Source of the DNA: Pseudobacteriovorax sp.
GTDB taxonomy: Bacteria; Bdellovibrionota_B; Oligoflexia; Oligoflexales; Oligoflexaceae
NCBI GenBank assembly: GCA_013215145.1
Contig: JABSRP010000012.1
Span: forward strand, 1-64,000
Direction: 5' to 3'
Length of the DNA stretch: 64,000 bases
Every line of letters begins with the position of its first letter. Position 1 is the stretch's first letter. The notes below the pieces were generated by a model that had not been told where the DNA came from, made no database searches, and worked only from the letters and a program-made list of their open reading frames with translations. The position numbers were made by a program, and so were the translations under genes. This document shows, piece after piece, positions 35,569 to 45,110 of this stretch.

Positions 35569-35901
35569 TTATTTCAAGCAGCCGGCTTCTTGGAATTCTA
35601 ACTCGAGATTGATTGATTGATCTATGCAGCTAAGTCCATAACGGACTAGATTGTGTTTGCCAAAGTCTTTGCGAGAATAAGTAACGACAAGTTCAATCTT
35701 TTTGGATTTAGACTCAAGGATCAAAGTATCATCGACTTTGAGGACGTCCTCAGAAATGACACCGATTCCATGTTCGGAAATATCCACTGGCTTACAGGAA
35801 ACCCCCTCACCTCCGGCTGCTCTCACCAGACGACCAGGTAATAGACCTGTTAAGGCCTTCCGCGGACGAAATCGTTTTTCTTTGAGTTTGAAAGCGTTCA
35901 T
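35569..35901 (-). CDS. PilZ domain protein (c-di-GMP receptor)
   Basis: A single-domain protein of about 110 residues. The two c-di-GMP-binding motifs are visible: an Arg-rich start (RFRPRKA, the RxxxR element) and DISEHGIGV (the D/NxSxxG element). PilZ proteins bind c-di-GMP and pass the signal to motility, export or gene-expression machinery. I start at ATG 35901, with AAGG upstream; an ATG at 35925 adds eight residues. It fits with the EAL and GGDEF enzymes in the window. Confidence 0.85.
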   Translation of the reverse strand: MNAFKLKEKRFRPRKALTGLLPGRLVRAAGGEGVSCKPVDISEHGIGVISEDVLKVDDTLILESKSKKIELVVTYSRKDFGKHNLVRYGLSCIDQSINLELEFQEAGCLK

Positions 35902-36109
35902 AAGCACCTTGCAACTGTGGACCATATATATTTTTTCGGACTAATTTACGTAAACTTAAGTCGGAGTCAAAAATGCAGTAAATACAGTTAGTTGGATGAT
36001 ATTCATTTGGCCGCGAATCGGATGCCTGAATCAGGTTTTTATTTTTTTTGGCAGTTTGAGACCCCTCATGCAGGAATAAGGTAAAATAGTAGCGAAGGAG
36101 GATTGTCGC

Positions 36110-36964
36110 ATGTTAGCTATTTTTCCGGAAATTGCCGCTACAGCAGGCCAAGGTGATATTGAACTACTGTCTTGTCTCGTTCGTAAGTATTTTGCTGGTA
36201 CCAATGTGTACAATCCAAGACTAAATGTAGAAAGCATCGTCTCTGCAGTGGGTATTTCCTATTCAAACACCGCTATGCCATATTATGGAGTCCTCGCTGC
36301 CAAAGATGAAGGCGGTAGAATGCTTGTTACCATAGCGAACCAAGATAGTGATTTGAGCCCGCTGGAAAAAAACTTTTTATTGGGGCATCAACTTGGTCAC
36401 TTCTTTTTACATGTACAGCCGTATTTAGTCAGAGGAGAATGGAAGAACACCGGATTTAAGGAAGACTATAAGCCCATGCAGCGCTATCTTCAACCTAACT
36501 ACGAGGTGCTTACCGAATCTGCAGCGAACTTAGAGAGGCAAGCAGACGAGTTTTCTGCGGCTCTACTGATGCCCATGGGTATGGTGAAGAGAGCTGTCGA
36601 GAAGCTACAGGATACAAAGAAAGTTGCGGAACTTTTTGCGGTCTCAGAGCCTTTGATATCTAGAAGGTTGGAAGACATTGGCCTTTTAAGTCGAACTGTA
36701 CGGGAGAACGTCTTAGACGAGTTGCCGAAAGAGCAAAGAGAAAACGAAAATCAAAAGGCAAGTTCTGTGAATCTCAAAACCCAAAACATAGAAGCCGGTT
36801 CTGGTGAAAGGGGATTCAGTCCTCCTAAGGCCTCGCCTGGAAGCATTAAACAACCGCCCAAAGTAGACTCTCAGTCCAGTCATTCAGAGAAAAATCCCAT
36901 AGAGAATAGTCTAAAAATGTTTCGAGAATTGGCCAAAAAACTGGACAAATCGGTAGATCCATAG
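36110..36964 (+). CDS. IrrE/ImmA-like protein with altered HExxH motif
   Basis: A 284-residue protein whose residues about 30-205 resemble the ImmA/IrrE metallopeptidase domain. The usual HEIGH motif reads HQLGHFFLH, so the catalytic Glu is Gln while both zinc histidines remain. The downstream third-ligand segment is present (RQADEFSAALLMP). After it comes a helix-turn-helix-like stretch (AELFAVSEPLISRRLEDIG), as in family members, then a polar disordered tail. IrrE/ImmA proteins cleave repressors; here hydrolysis is doubtful and a binding or sensor role is possible. GGAGG precedes ATG 36110 by 8 bases. Confidence 0.82.
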   Translation: MLAIFPEIAATAGQGDIELLSCLVRKYFAGTNVYNPRLNVESIVSAVGISYSNTAMPYYGVLAAKDEGGRMLVTIANQDSDLSPLEKNFLLGHQLGHFFLHVQPYLVRGEWKNTGFKEDYKPMQRYLQPNYEVLTESAANLERQADEFSAALLMPMGMVKRAVEKLQDTKKVAELFAVSEPLISRRLEDIGLLSRTVRENVLDELPKEQRENENQKASSVNLKTQNIEAGSGERGFSPPKASPGSIKQPPKVDSQSSHSEKNPIENSLKMFRELAKKLDKSVDP

Positions 36965-37036
36965 AACCTTGCGAAAAATCTAAAAAGTCGCTAGATATAC
37001 CCCATAATGACAAATTCCAAGGTTTGAGGGGGTATC

Positions 37037-39049
37037 ATGGTCGAGAGTCAGCAGAAACTGCTATGGTCACCGGATAGTTTGAGTCAAAAGACTCAAATGG
37101 CACTTTTTCAAAATTTCATCGGACGTCAGCATAAGATTGACATAGCTAACTACTGGGACCTTCATCAATTCTCGATTGAACAACCTGAATTATTTTGGTC
37201 CTCTCTTGTGGAGTTTCTAGAGGTTCGCTGGCAGTTTCTTAATGAGGCCGTGTACGAACAGGAACATGAGGAGTCCCCTTTCTTATCCAGCCGCTGGTTT
37301 TCTAATTGCTCTTTGAATTTTGCGGAAAATCTTCTTTCCGGCCCTGAACGCGATGATGCAATCATTTCCATTGTGGAAGGTCTCGAGAAACCAGTAAAAC
37401 TCTCATTGGCGGATCTAAAAGTTGAAGTTGCCATTCTATCTTGTTTTTTAAGACGAAAGGGTGTCATTAAGGGTACTAGAGTTGCTGCCGTCGTTGGAAA
37501 TACTGTGGAAGCTCTAGTGGGGATGTTGGCAACGACGGCATTGGGTGGTGTCTGGTCATCATGTTCACCGGATTTTGGTAGTGATCCCATTCTACAAAGG
37601 TTTCGCCAGGTCGATCCTGAAGTTTTATTCTTTACCCACGAATACCAATATAATGGGAAGACGATCGATTGTAGTGGGACGATGACCGAGGTTCGCCGCG
37701 AATTGCCGTCACTAAAGACAACGATTATAGTCGATCCTTTGCAGTCTTTTGCCAAAGATATTAGAGACGATGATTCTCTATACTCCTACAACGAAATTAG
37801 ATTGATGAATATTGTTCCTGATCTTTCCTTTGCCTCTGTTGGTTTCAATGATCCTTTATTTATTATGTTCTCTTCTGGAACCACAGGAGCTCCTAAGTGC
37901 ATCGTACATGGTGTTGGTGGAACTCTTATTCAACATCGTAAGGAGCATCAGCTACACTGCGATCTGGGTCCAAGTAAACGTTTGATGTTTTTCACGACAT
38001 GTGGATGGATGATGTGGAATTGGATGGTATCAGCTTTGGCATCGGGTAGTGATTTACTCTTATTTGAAGGTAGCCCGAGTTACCCTGATGTTGGTTTGCT
38101 ATGGGAGCTTGCCGAACAGTATAAGGTGCATAGTTTCGGCACGAGTCCCAAATTTTTGAGTGCTTGCGAAGCTAAGGGTTTTTCTCCAAAAGAAAAATGC
38201 GATCTCGGTGGCCTTTATCAGGTGCTTTCTACTGGGGCTCCCTTGTTGCCAGAACAATTTGATTGGTTTTATGAGCATGTGGGCGGCGAACATCGCTTAG
38301 TCTCTATTAGCGGTGGTACCGATATCATATCCTGCTTTATGTTAGGGGTGCCGAATCTTCCTATCTACCGTGGTGTCATTCAAGCTGCTGGCTTGGGAAT
38401 GGCTGTCGAAAGTTGGGTTAACGGACAGTCCATGATCGATCAAAAAGGTGAGCTTGTATGTATCAAGCCTTTTCCTAGTCAACCGCTTGGTTTTTTAAAC
38501 GATGATAATCAAGAACGTTATGCTAACGCTTATTTCCGAGAGTACTCAGACCGAGAGGTTTGGCACCACGGTGATTTTATCGAAGTGACACAAAACAAAG
38601 GTATTATTGTACATGGTCGTTCGGATGCTACCCTGAATCCAGGGGGAGTGAGGATTGGCACGGCTGAAATCTATCGAGCGGTTGAGTCTTGCTCAGGGGT
38701 TTTGGATTCTCTCTGTATCGGAAGGCCTGTTTCAGGGGACTCGGAGATTCTTTTATTTGTGCAAACAGATGCTTCCTTACCATTCGAAGGTGTTGCTTCT
38801 GAGATCAAATCTAAAATTAAAACTGAGCTAACGGCTAGACATTTACCAAAGCATATTTTTTCCGTAGGCTCGATTCCTTACACAAGAAGTGGCAAAAAGC
38901 TAGAAATTCCCATTACTCGAATATTTGCTGGTGACGGCAGTATCAATAAATCAACAGCAGTGGATGAAAGTTCCTTCGACCAATATGAAGCGATTCATAG
39001 GCAGCTAGAAGGTGAAGGTGGCGCCGAGTCTATCCCATCGACGGTATAG
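37037..39049 (+). CDS. Acetoacetate--CoA ligase
   Basis: A 670-residue ANL-superfamily enzyme that activates acetoacetate with ATP and CoA, feeding ketone bodies or polyhydroxybutyrate breakdown products into metabolism. Signs of the AacS branch are the N-terminal YWDLHQFSIEQPELFW and ALGGVWSSCSPDFG. The adenylation loop is MFSSGTTGAPK, and the catalytic lysine lies in YTRSGKKLEIP near the C-terminus. ATG 37037 follows GAGGGGG. The 3' end overlaps folK by 55 bases on the opposite strand. Confidence 0.94.
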   Translation: MVESQQKLLWSPDSLSQKTQMALFQNFIGRQHKIDIANYWDLHQFSIEQPELFWSSLVEFLEVRWQFLNEAVYEQEHEESPFLSSRWFSNCSLNFAENLLSGPERDDAIISIVEGLEKPVKLSLADLKVEVAILSCFLRRKGVIKGTRVAAVVGNTVEALVGMLATTALGGVWSSCSPDFGSDPILQRFRQVDPEVLFFTHEYQYNGKTIDCSGTMTEVRRELPSLKTTIIVDPLQSFAKDIRDDDSLYSYNEIRLMNIVPDLSFASVGFNDPLFIMFSSGTTGAPKCIVHGVGGTLIQHRKEHQLHCDLGPSKRLMFFTTCGWMMWNWMVSALASGSDLLLFEGSPSYPDVGLLWELAEQYKVHSFGTSPKFLSACEAKGFSPKEKCDLGGLYQVLSTGAPLLPEQFDWFYEHVGGEHRLVSISGGTDIISCFMLGVPNLPIYRGVIQAAGLGMAVESWVNGQSMIDQKGELVCIKPFPSQPLGFLNDDNQERYANAYFREYSDREVWHHGDFIEVTQNKGIIVHGRSDATLNPGGVRIGTAEIYRAVESCSGVLDSLCIGRPVSGDSEILLFVQTDASLPFEGVASEIKSKIKTELTARHLPKHIFSVGSIPYTRSGKKLEIPITRIFAGDGSINKSTAVDESSFDQYEAIHRQLEGEGGAESIPSTV

Positions 39050-39516
39050 TAGCGACAATGCTTCATGGCATTTGGCAAATCGAGGGCTTCGTTAATCCAT
39101 GGGATTTGAAGCTCCGCGGCTGGGATTAATACGAAATCCCTGTTTTTAGCCTCAGGATGAGGAATCACTAGGTTTTGCGAGTTAAAGCTTTTCAGCAGGC
39201 GGTTTATTGGATCCCGACAAAGAATAATATCTAGATCAATGGTACGGTCGATCCAATGACCGTGTCTTTGTCGTCCTAAGTTATTTTCAATATCTTGTAG
39301 AATCGTGAGAACATCAGAGGGTGTGGCGTTATGTCGACAAAGGGTGATTCCGTTAAGAAACGTATTGTTGCAGTTTCCGATGGGCTTTGTCCGATAGATA
39401 TGGGACGCTTGAATCATTTGAAAACCATTTTTTGCCATAGCATCGAAGGATTGCTTAATGTAGGTTGAGCGAGGTTCAATGCTAGAGCCGAAGGCGATTA
39501 AATAGTCAAAACTCAT
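38995..39516 (-). CDS. folK: 6-hydroxymethyl-7,8-dihydropterin pyrophosphokinase
   Basis: HPPK transfers pyrophosphate from ATP to the pterin, a step in folate synthesis. The signature RTIDLDIIL, the earlier LGRQRHGHWIDR, and IPHPEAKNRDFVLIPAAEL are all present, including the metal-binding Asp pair in DLD. At 173 residues it has normal length for a monofunctional FolK. No other folate gene is adjacent. The C-terminal 18 residues overlap the acetoacetyl-CoA synthetase gene. Confidence 0.94.
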   Translation of the reverse strand: MSFDYLIAFGSSIEPRSTYIKQSFDAMAKNGFQMIQASHIYRTKPIGNCNNTFLNGITLCRHNATPSDVLTILQDIENNLGRQRHGHWIDRTIDLDIILCRDPINRLLKSFNSQNLVIPHPEAKNRDFVLIPAAELQIPWINEALDLPNAMKHCRYYTVDGIDSAPPSPSSCL

Positions 39517-39625
39517 CAGAAAGGGCTATCTTTCACGAAAGGGGTTGCACCACATAATTGCAGGCTGGCAATGTACAGAATTGGCCGTAAAATTCCTATT
39601 AGTTTTAGCAATCGAGAGCAGCAGT

Positions 39626-40483
39626 TTGAAGACGATTCGAGATATTGAAGAATTATTGAATAAATTTAGTGGGTTTCTGTTTGATGCATTTGGCGTTTTG
39701 ATGGATGGAGATGGTCTGTTACCCGGAGTCCTTGCGCTGTTGGAACAGATACAGCTGCAAAATAAGCCTTTTATGATATTGAGTAATGGCAGTTCTAAGA
39801 CCTTGGAGCAGACCGTCGAAAGGTATCATAGTCTCGGACTCAATGTGGATTCATCTCAAGTTATAACTTCCGGGACACTTTTGAAAGGCTACTTGGAGGA
39901 GCATACCCAGCCTAATGACCCCGTGGCTTTTCTTGGAACTACTGGCTCGTCCCAGCTCATAGAAAACAGCGGGCGAGTTCCCAGGCTGGTCACGTCATCA
40001 AATGTGGAGGCCGAAATATTAGTTATTGCTAATCAGACGGAGTTTCCTTTCTTAGAAAGCCTAGATGGAGCACTAACCATGATCTCTGATCGAATTGATG
40101 CAGGTAAGCCCATCACTGTGGTTGTGACCAATCCTGATTTAATTTATCCTTCTGGTTCTGGAGGGTTCGGTATCACGGCCGGCTCTCTGGCGACGGCTCT
40201 TCGAGAAGGGTTGAAGGTTCGCTATGGTCAGGGTATCGCCTCTATTTTTGTTGAATTGGGTAAACCAAGCACTAAGATGTTCGACCATGCCATCAATGTC
40301 CTAAATACGAAGGACCTCATTATGTTTGGGGATCAAATCTATACCGATGTGCTAGGCGCAAAGAGAGCTGGTTTGGCATCCGTACTTATGGGAACGGGAA
40401 TCACCTCAACGCGTCATCTGGAATCGTTTCCCGTAAGCGATCTTCCTAACTATTTTTTACCTTCGTTAAAGGGGAATATATGA
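39626..40483 (+). CDS. HAD-superfamily class IIA hydrolase
   Basis: A NagD-like phosphatase of about 285 residues. Motif I is FDAFGVLMDG, where the second Asp is replaced by Phe; this DxFG/DxWG form is typical of one class IIA branch. Motif II is ILSNGSSK, and motifs III-IV are LGKPSTKMF and MFGDQIYTDV. The substrate is unknown; NagD relatives act on nucleotides and sugar phosphates. The start is unsure: TTG 39626 fits domain length, TTG 39545 is the longest reading. It overlaps pdxA by 4 bases (ATGA), so a link to pyridoxal-phosphate metabolism is possible. Confidence 0.85.
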   Translation: MKTIRDIEELLNKFSGFLFDAFGVLMDGDGLLPGVLALLEQIQLQNKPFMILSNGSSKTLEQTVERYHSLGLNVDSSQVITSGTLLKGYLEEHTQPNDPVAFLGTTGSSQLIENSGRVPRLVTSSNVEAEILVIANQTEFPFLESLDGALTMISDRIDAGKPITVVVTNPDLIYPSGSGGFGITAGSLATALREGLKVRYGQGIASIFVELGKPSTKMFDHAINVLNTKDLIMFGDQIYTDVLGAKRAGLASVLMGTGITSTRHLESFPVSDLPNYFLPSLKGNI

Positions 40484-41460
40484 TTTATATCACCCTTGGG
40501 GATCCACTCAGCGTGAATATTGAGTGTTTGAACAAAATTGGCGATCTTTTTGATAAGACCAATATGGGGGTGACCTTTATTGGGGACTATCACCAATGGG
40601 AAGAACAAAATGGAAGATGGGGGTCGCCAATCGATGCTCGTTTAGTTGATTCCATCAAGGGTCTTGATCCCTCGAAACGAAACTTCGTCCATGTTGAGAC
40701 ATCCGCCCCGAAAATAAACACTGAGGCTCTAAGCAGTCGACATAGAGGTGAGATTGCTTTGGGTAGTTTAGAAACTCTAAAACGCTTGGATTTAACAACA
40801 GCAAGTATATTAACTGGTCCTATCGATAAATCTGTCTGTCACCATGTCGGCTTTTCGTTCCCTGGACAAACAGAGTTCTGTGAGTCCATGGCGGGATCTC
40901 AAGGCATAATGATACTCGCGGGTCCAAAACTTAAGGTGGGCTTAGTAACAAATCATCTGCCGATCAGCCAAATAGCTAATACGCTTACGGAGGACCTGGT
41001 TTACCGTAAGCTAAGATTACTGGCGCAAACGATGGGAACACTGATCCATTCTACGTGTCCCCGAATCGCAGTTGTGGGGTTGAATCCCCACTGTGGTGAC
41101 GGAGGGGCTTTTGGTGTTGAGGATCAGGAGATCGTTTTGCCAGCCATCGAGAAGGCTAAGAAAACGGATGCCCGTTGCAAACAGGTTGTCGGTCCGATTC
41201 CTGCAGATACCGCATTTTTTCGTTGCCTTGAAGGAGAGTTTGATGCGGTCCTCGCTATGTATCACGATCAGGGCCTTGGTCCGTTAAAAACAGCCCATTT
41301 TTATGATGCTGTGAACATTACTGGGGGACTGCCGTTTCTTCGTGTTTCTCCTGACCACGGTCCGGCAGCTGATAGGTTCGGTAGCAATTCTGCTAATCCC
41401 GCTAGTTTTAGAGAAGCCTTAAAGCTCTGCATTAGGAGACAACATGAACTCGTTGGATAG
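40480..41460 (+). CDS. pdxA: 4-hydroxythreonine-4-phosphate dehydrogenase (PdxA)
   Basis: PdxA oxidises 4-phosphohydroxythreonine in pyridoxal-phosphate synthesis, in the branch used with PdxJ. Three metal-binding histidine contexts are kept: VTNHLPI, GLNPHCGDGG and AMYHDQG. ITGGLPFLRVSPDHGPA is diagnostic. Two departures are visible: the N-terminal GDP(A/S)GIGPE motif reads GDPLSVNIE, and PGHTEF reads PGQTEF. It is 326 residues. AAGGGGA precedes ATG 40480. It lies between the HAD hydrolase and the uvrA-like gene with overlaps of 4 and 17 bases. Confidence 0.9.
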   Translation: MIYITLGDPLSVNIECLNKIGDLFDKTNMGVTFIGDYHQWEEQNGRWGSPIDARLVDSIKGLDPSKRNFVHVETSAPKINTEALSSRHRGEIALGSLETLKRLDLTTASILTGPIDKSVCHHVGFSFPGQTEFCESMAGSQGIMILAGPKLKVGLVTNHLPISQIANTLTEDLVYRKLRLLAQTMGTLIHSTCPRIAVVGLNPHCGDGGAFGVEDQEIVLPAIEKAKKTDARCKQVVGPIPADTAFFRCLEGEFDAVLAMYHDQGLGPLKTAHFYDAVNITGGLPFLRVSPDHGPAADRFGSNSANPASFREALKLCIRRQHELVG

Positions 41461-43948
41461 TTCTTATATTGAGGTTAAAAACGCAAGAGAACACAATCTT
41501 AAGGGGTTTAATGTAAAAATTAAACGCAACGCAATCACTGTGATCACCGGTGTAAGCGGGTCAGGAAAAAGCTCCCTCGCCTTTGACATTGTTTTAGCCG
41601 AATCGAACCGACGTTTTTTTTATACCTTATCAAATTATACGCGACAGTTTCTTGATATGGGCTCAAAGCCCGATGTGGGAAATATAACCGGGCTTTCCCC
41701 TGCGGTTTCGTTAGCACAAAACGAGACTCAACCGTCTTCACGAGCTACCATCGGAACCTTGACGGATTTAAATGAGCTAATTGGGGTTCTCTTCGCAAGA
41801 TACGCAACTAAAATATGTCCAGATCACTTTGAGCCAACAGAAGCAACCACTGTAGATCAGATTGTGTCGACTATGGTCCCCCGATACGAAGGTAAGGTAC
41901 TCGCGATATGTGCGCCAATCGCAAACCAGAAAAAAGGGAATTTTAAACAACATTTCAAAAGATTCTCTAAAAAAGGATATTCCAAGGCATACGTCGATGG
42001 CAGTATTGTTTCAATTTTAGAACCGATCGAACTAGATCGTGAATATCGGCATGATATCAAAATAATTGTTGACTACGTCCCCGTAAAGGCCAACAAAACG
42101 GATCGACTCGCTAGAGCTTTGTCGACGGCATTTGAATTATCGGAAGGTTTTTGTGAGCTGTTTGAAAGCTCCAAAGACGGTGATGTTGACGGTGATTTTG
42201 TTAAAGTTTCGATCAATGATGGCTGTCCTGTTTGTAATTTTTCTTGGCCAAGGCTCGATGCTCGTTACTTTTCTATGAATTCGCTGGGGAAGTGTCTGGC
42301 CTGCAATGGGTCCGGGTTTATTTACGATGAGGATACTGAAGCCGAAGAAATTTATGATACTCCTTGTAGTGTTTGCCGGGGTACAGGTATTCGTCGCGAT
42401 ATAGATGCCATACAGTATCGAGGTTCTGGTATCCATAAGGTTCAGAAAAGTTCGGTAGTTTCACTGATCAAATTTTTTGAGCGTGAGCGACAATCCAAGC
42501 AAACCGAAGAGGCGGAAGATCGGCTGATAGAAGAAATCTTAAGCCAATTGAAGCGAATAGAAAATATTGGTTTGGGTTATTTAACGTTAGAACGGAGATT
42601 ACGTAGCCTTTCGAGTGGCGAGCTTCAACGATTAAGACTTAGTAGTTCTCTGGCAGAAAATCTTCGTGGCGTATTGTATGTCTTAGACGAACCAAGCCAA
42701 GGGTTGGGAGCCGTTGAACTGGATAGATTATGGGAATCTATTGATTATTTAAAACGTCAAGGTAACACAATCCTTATTGTCGATCATGACGAAACCATCA
42801 TGAAGCGTGCCGACTTTATCATCGATTTAGGGCCTGGAGGAGGACTGGCAGGAGGTGAGATTATGGCCCAATTTTCGCCAAGTCAGGCGGGGAAATTCAA
42901 GTCTCAATCACTGACAGCAGCTTACCTCGCAGAGATAAACGATGATATAGAAGTGTCGATACCCGAAAAAATAGAGTCCTCCGGCAAGTTCATAAAGATA
43001 GTGGGACCAAACCTAAACAACTTGAAGATACCCGAGGTTTCCATACCTAGTGGACAACTAACGGTAGTGACGGGAGTAAGTGGAGCAGGAAAAAGCTCTT
43101 TAATTTCTGGCGTTCTTTTTAGGAATCTAAAGCAGGCATTAAATGAAGATTTTCAGGTGAAATTTGCCAAACGAATCGAAGGGATAGAGCATTTCGAAAG
43201 AGTATCATTGGTGAATCGTAAACCAATCGCCAAAAGCAGTGTCAGCATGCCCGCGACATATTTAGATATTTTCACGGATTTACGCCAATTATACGGAAAA
43301 TTGCCCCATTCCCAAATCTACGGGCTAACTGCCAGACACTTTTCTTTAAGTACAGACTTAGGCCGCTGTGAAGCCTGCAAAGGAAGAGGGTATCAACTAT
43401 TAACAATGAAATTTCTCGCTGATGCCAAGATCACCTGTGACGTGTGTCTGGGTGCCAGGTATAAGCCACAGGTTTTGCTTGCTCAGTACCGTGGTAAGTC
43501 CATTGCTGACCTACTATCTATGAGCATATCCGAGGCCGCGGAACATCTTAAAAGCTTCAAAAAGATAACTCGCAAGTTGCAGCCAGCCATCGATTTAGGG
43601 ATTGGCTATCTAAGGTTGGGTCAGCCAAGTAACTCATTGTCTGGTGGAGAATCTCAACGATTGAAACTGGCAGCCGAATTCAAAAAAACATTCACAAATG
43701 GGCACCTCATCATTCTAGACGAGCCTACCACAGGATTGCACATATCGGATGTTGAGAAATTATTGAATCAATTGATGAGACTACGATCACTAGGTGCCAC
43801 AGTCATTGTTATTGAGCACCATCAACACCTAATCAAAAATGCGGATTGGTTGCTGACTCTCGGTCCTGGCCCCGGAGCAGAAGGTGGCAACCTGGTTTTT
43901 TCTGGTCCCCCTTCTAGAGTAGAAACTGGTAAAACCCTGCTTCAATGA
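41444..43948 (+). CDS. UvrA-family ATPase lacking the insertion domain
   Basis: An 834-residue relative of excinuclease UvrA (940 in E. coli). Both ATP sites are present: Walker A GVSGSGKSSLAFD and GVSGAGKSSLISG, signatures LSSGELQRLRL and LSGGESQRLKL, and Walker B VLDEPSQGLG and ILDEPTTGLH. Zinc cysteines are found as CPVC-CLAC, with PCSVC after only about 20 residues, and CEAC-CDVC. In E. coli UvrA about 120 residues of insertion domain lie at that point; here they are missing. A UvrB-binding-like region remains (about 115-250). It is either the repair UvrA of a divergent type or an accessory paralogue. AGGAG precedes ATG 41444. Confidence 0.9.
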   Translation: MNSLDSSYIEVKNAREHNLKGFNVKIKRNAITVITGVSGSGKSSLAFDIVLAESNRRFFYTLSNYTRQFLDMGSKPDVGNITGLSPAVSLAQNETQPSSRATIGTLTDLNELIGVLFARYATKICPDHFEPTEATTVDQIVSTMVPRYEGKVLAICAPIANQKKGNFKQHFKRFSKKGYSKAYVDGSIVSILEPIELDREYRHDIKIIVDYVPVKANKTDRLARALSTAFELSEGFCELFESSKDGDVDGDFVKVSINDGCPVCNFSWPRLDARYFSMNSLGKCLACNGSGFIYDEDTEAEEIYDTPCSVCRGTGIRRDIDAIQYRGSGIHKVQKSSVVSLIKFFERERQSKQTEEAEDRLIEEILSQLKRIENIGLGYLTLERRLRSLSSGELQRLRLSSSLAENLRGVLYVLDEPSQGLGAVELDRLWESIDYLKRQGNTILIVDHDETIMKRADFIIDLGPGGGLAGGEIMAQFSPSQAGKFKSQSLTAAYLAEINDDIEVSIPEKIESSGKFIKIVGPNLNNLKIPEVSIPSGQLTVVTGVSGAGKSSLISGVLFRNLKQALNEDFQVKFAKRIEGIEHFERVSLVNRKPIAKSSVSMPATYLDIFTDLRQLYGKLPHSQIYGLTARHFSLSTDLGRCEACKGRGYQLLTMKFLADAKITCDVCLGARYKPQVLLAQYRGKSIADLLSMSISEAAEHLKSFKKITRKLQPAIDLGIGYLRLGQPSNSLSGGESQRLKLAAEFKKTFTNGHLIILDEPTTGLHISDVEKLLNQLMRLRSLGATVIVIEHHQHLIKNADWLLTLGPGPGAEGGNLVFSGPPSRVETGKTLLQ

Positions 43949-43991
43949 CATAAGTCCTCGATATCGCTTATGTAAAAAAACCAAAAAAAAC

Positions 43992-44019
43992 TTGCATAAA
44001 AGCCAAAACATGCCATAAT
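43992..44019 (+). promoter_or_regulatory. Extended -10 promoter for the 44058 lipoprotein
   Basis: TTGCAT (43992-43997) and CATAAT (44014-44019) are 16 bases apart, and TGC before the -10 gives an extended TGn element. An A-rich tract (AAAAAAACCAAAAAAAA) lies directly upstream, like an UP element. The start codon is 39 bases beyond. Confidence 0.7.
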
Positions 44020-44057
44020 AGCGGCACTTACGAAAAGTTTGAAGCAAGAGGTTAATT

Positions 44058-44858
44058 ATGGCTATGAGATTTACCTGTGGAATTATTTTGTCCACCCTTC
44101 TGCTATCGGTGGGATGCGCGACAAAGGAAGACAACAGCAAAAATGGTAGTGAAAGCTCCTGTATTGCTGGAGAAGACTGCGCCGACAATAAATTGGTTCT
44201 CCGCGATGGCAACGGAGTGGTGATTGAAAATGATGACGTTACTGCGGAATCGATTCTTCGTTCGGCAGACAGTTATTCCTACATGATTGATCCAGAGGCA
44301 CCAGCCATGAGTATCGAGGCCGTCAGGTCTTTTGAAAATTTCTTTATCGAAGACAACGATATCGAAAACGAGGGGTGTCTTGAGAGCCTCGCCATTAGAA
44401 ATAACATTCTTATAGTTAAGTTAAAAGATTTCGATTGGCGCGTTAGTGCCGAAGTTTCCTCCCAGCGAATTAAGAACTGCTTAGTTAATATAACCCTGGA
44501 ATATCCGGAAGATTTGGCATTCAGTATCGATAAATTCGACTCTTCACTTGTTCAAGGTAGCTTTAGTGGGCTCCCAGTTTCCGGTGAAGGAAAGGTTCTA
44601 TACTCTAACAATGCGACTCCAGAACGTTCGGTTAAGCTGATTAGGAACGTGTCCGGTGACAACGGTGAATCTGATTTTGTAGGTACCGTCAATAATAGTT
44701 TGTGGTCAGATTGCTCTGGTAGATCCACGATTGGACTAAAATCCATTTTCACCCAGGAGTTTGCCAATCAAAACTTTGATATTGGTGTATTAGAGAATGG
44801 AATGAATTTTAAAGAAAACACTTTTGTATTTTCATTACGATGGAAATCGTGTGACTAA
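44058..44858 (+). CDS. Putative lipoprotein of unknown function
   Basis: A 266-residue protein with signal peptide and lipobox LLSVGC (Cys near residue 20), so it should be lipid-anchored. The mature protein is acidic and has several cysteines (SSCIAGEDCADN, NEGCLES, KNCLVN, SDCSGRS) that could form disulfides in the periplasm or at the surface. No known domain is recognised. It is a single-gene unit with its own extended -10 promoter and a strong terminator right after it. Confidence 0.83.
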   Translation: MAMRFTCGIILSTLLLSVGCATKEDNSKNGSESSCIAGEDCADNKLVLRDGNGVVIENDDVTAESILRSADSYSYMIDPEAPAMSIEAVRSFENFFIEDNDIENEGCLESLAIRNNILIVKLKDFDWRVSAEVSSQRIKNCLVNITLEYPEDLAFSIDKFDSSLVQGSFSGLPVSGEGKVLYSNNATPERSVKLIRNVSGDNGESDFVGTVNNSLWSDCSGRSTIGLKSIFTQEFANQNFDIGVLENGMNFKENTFVFSLRWKSCD

Positions 44859-44879
44859 ACTTACTCTTGCAACTCGCGG

Positions 44880-44915
44880 CCTCCCCCAATCTAGCGATTG
44901 GGGGAGGTTTTTTTT
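44880..44915 (+). terminator. Strong rho-independent terminator
   Basis: CCTCCCCCAATC and GATTGGGGGAGG form a perfect 12-bp GC-rich stem with a TAGC loop, followed by eight T residues. It starts 21 bases after the lipoprotein stop codon. Confidence 0.96.
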
Positions 44916-45110
44916 ATCCTTTCCTGTGATTAGGGTGTCAGTTTTTTTGACATCTGTCCAGGGCAATCACCAGGTCATCATTTTATTAACTTAGTTAATA
45001 CAGGAAGTTATGCTTGGCTTAGTCCTTGCTCATCTATGGCTACGGGCACTACCTAGCCCAAAATGTTGTTGCTACTCCTGTTGTTGTTATTTGCTGTTGT
45101 TGAGGTATTT

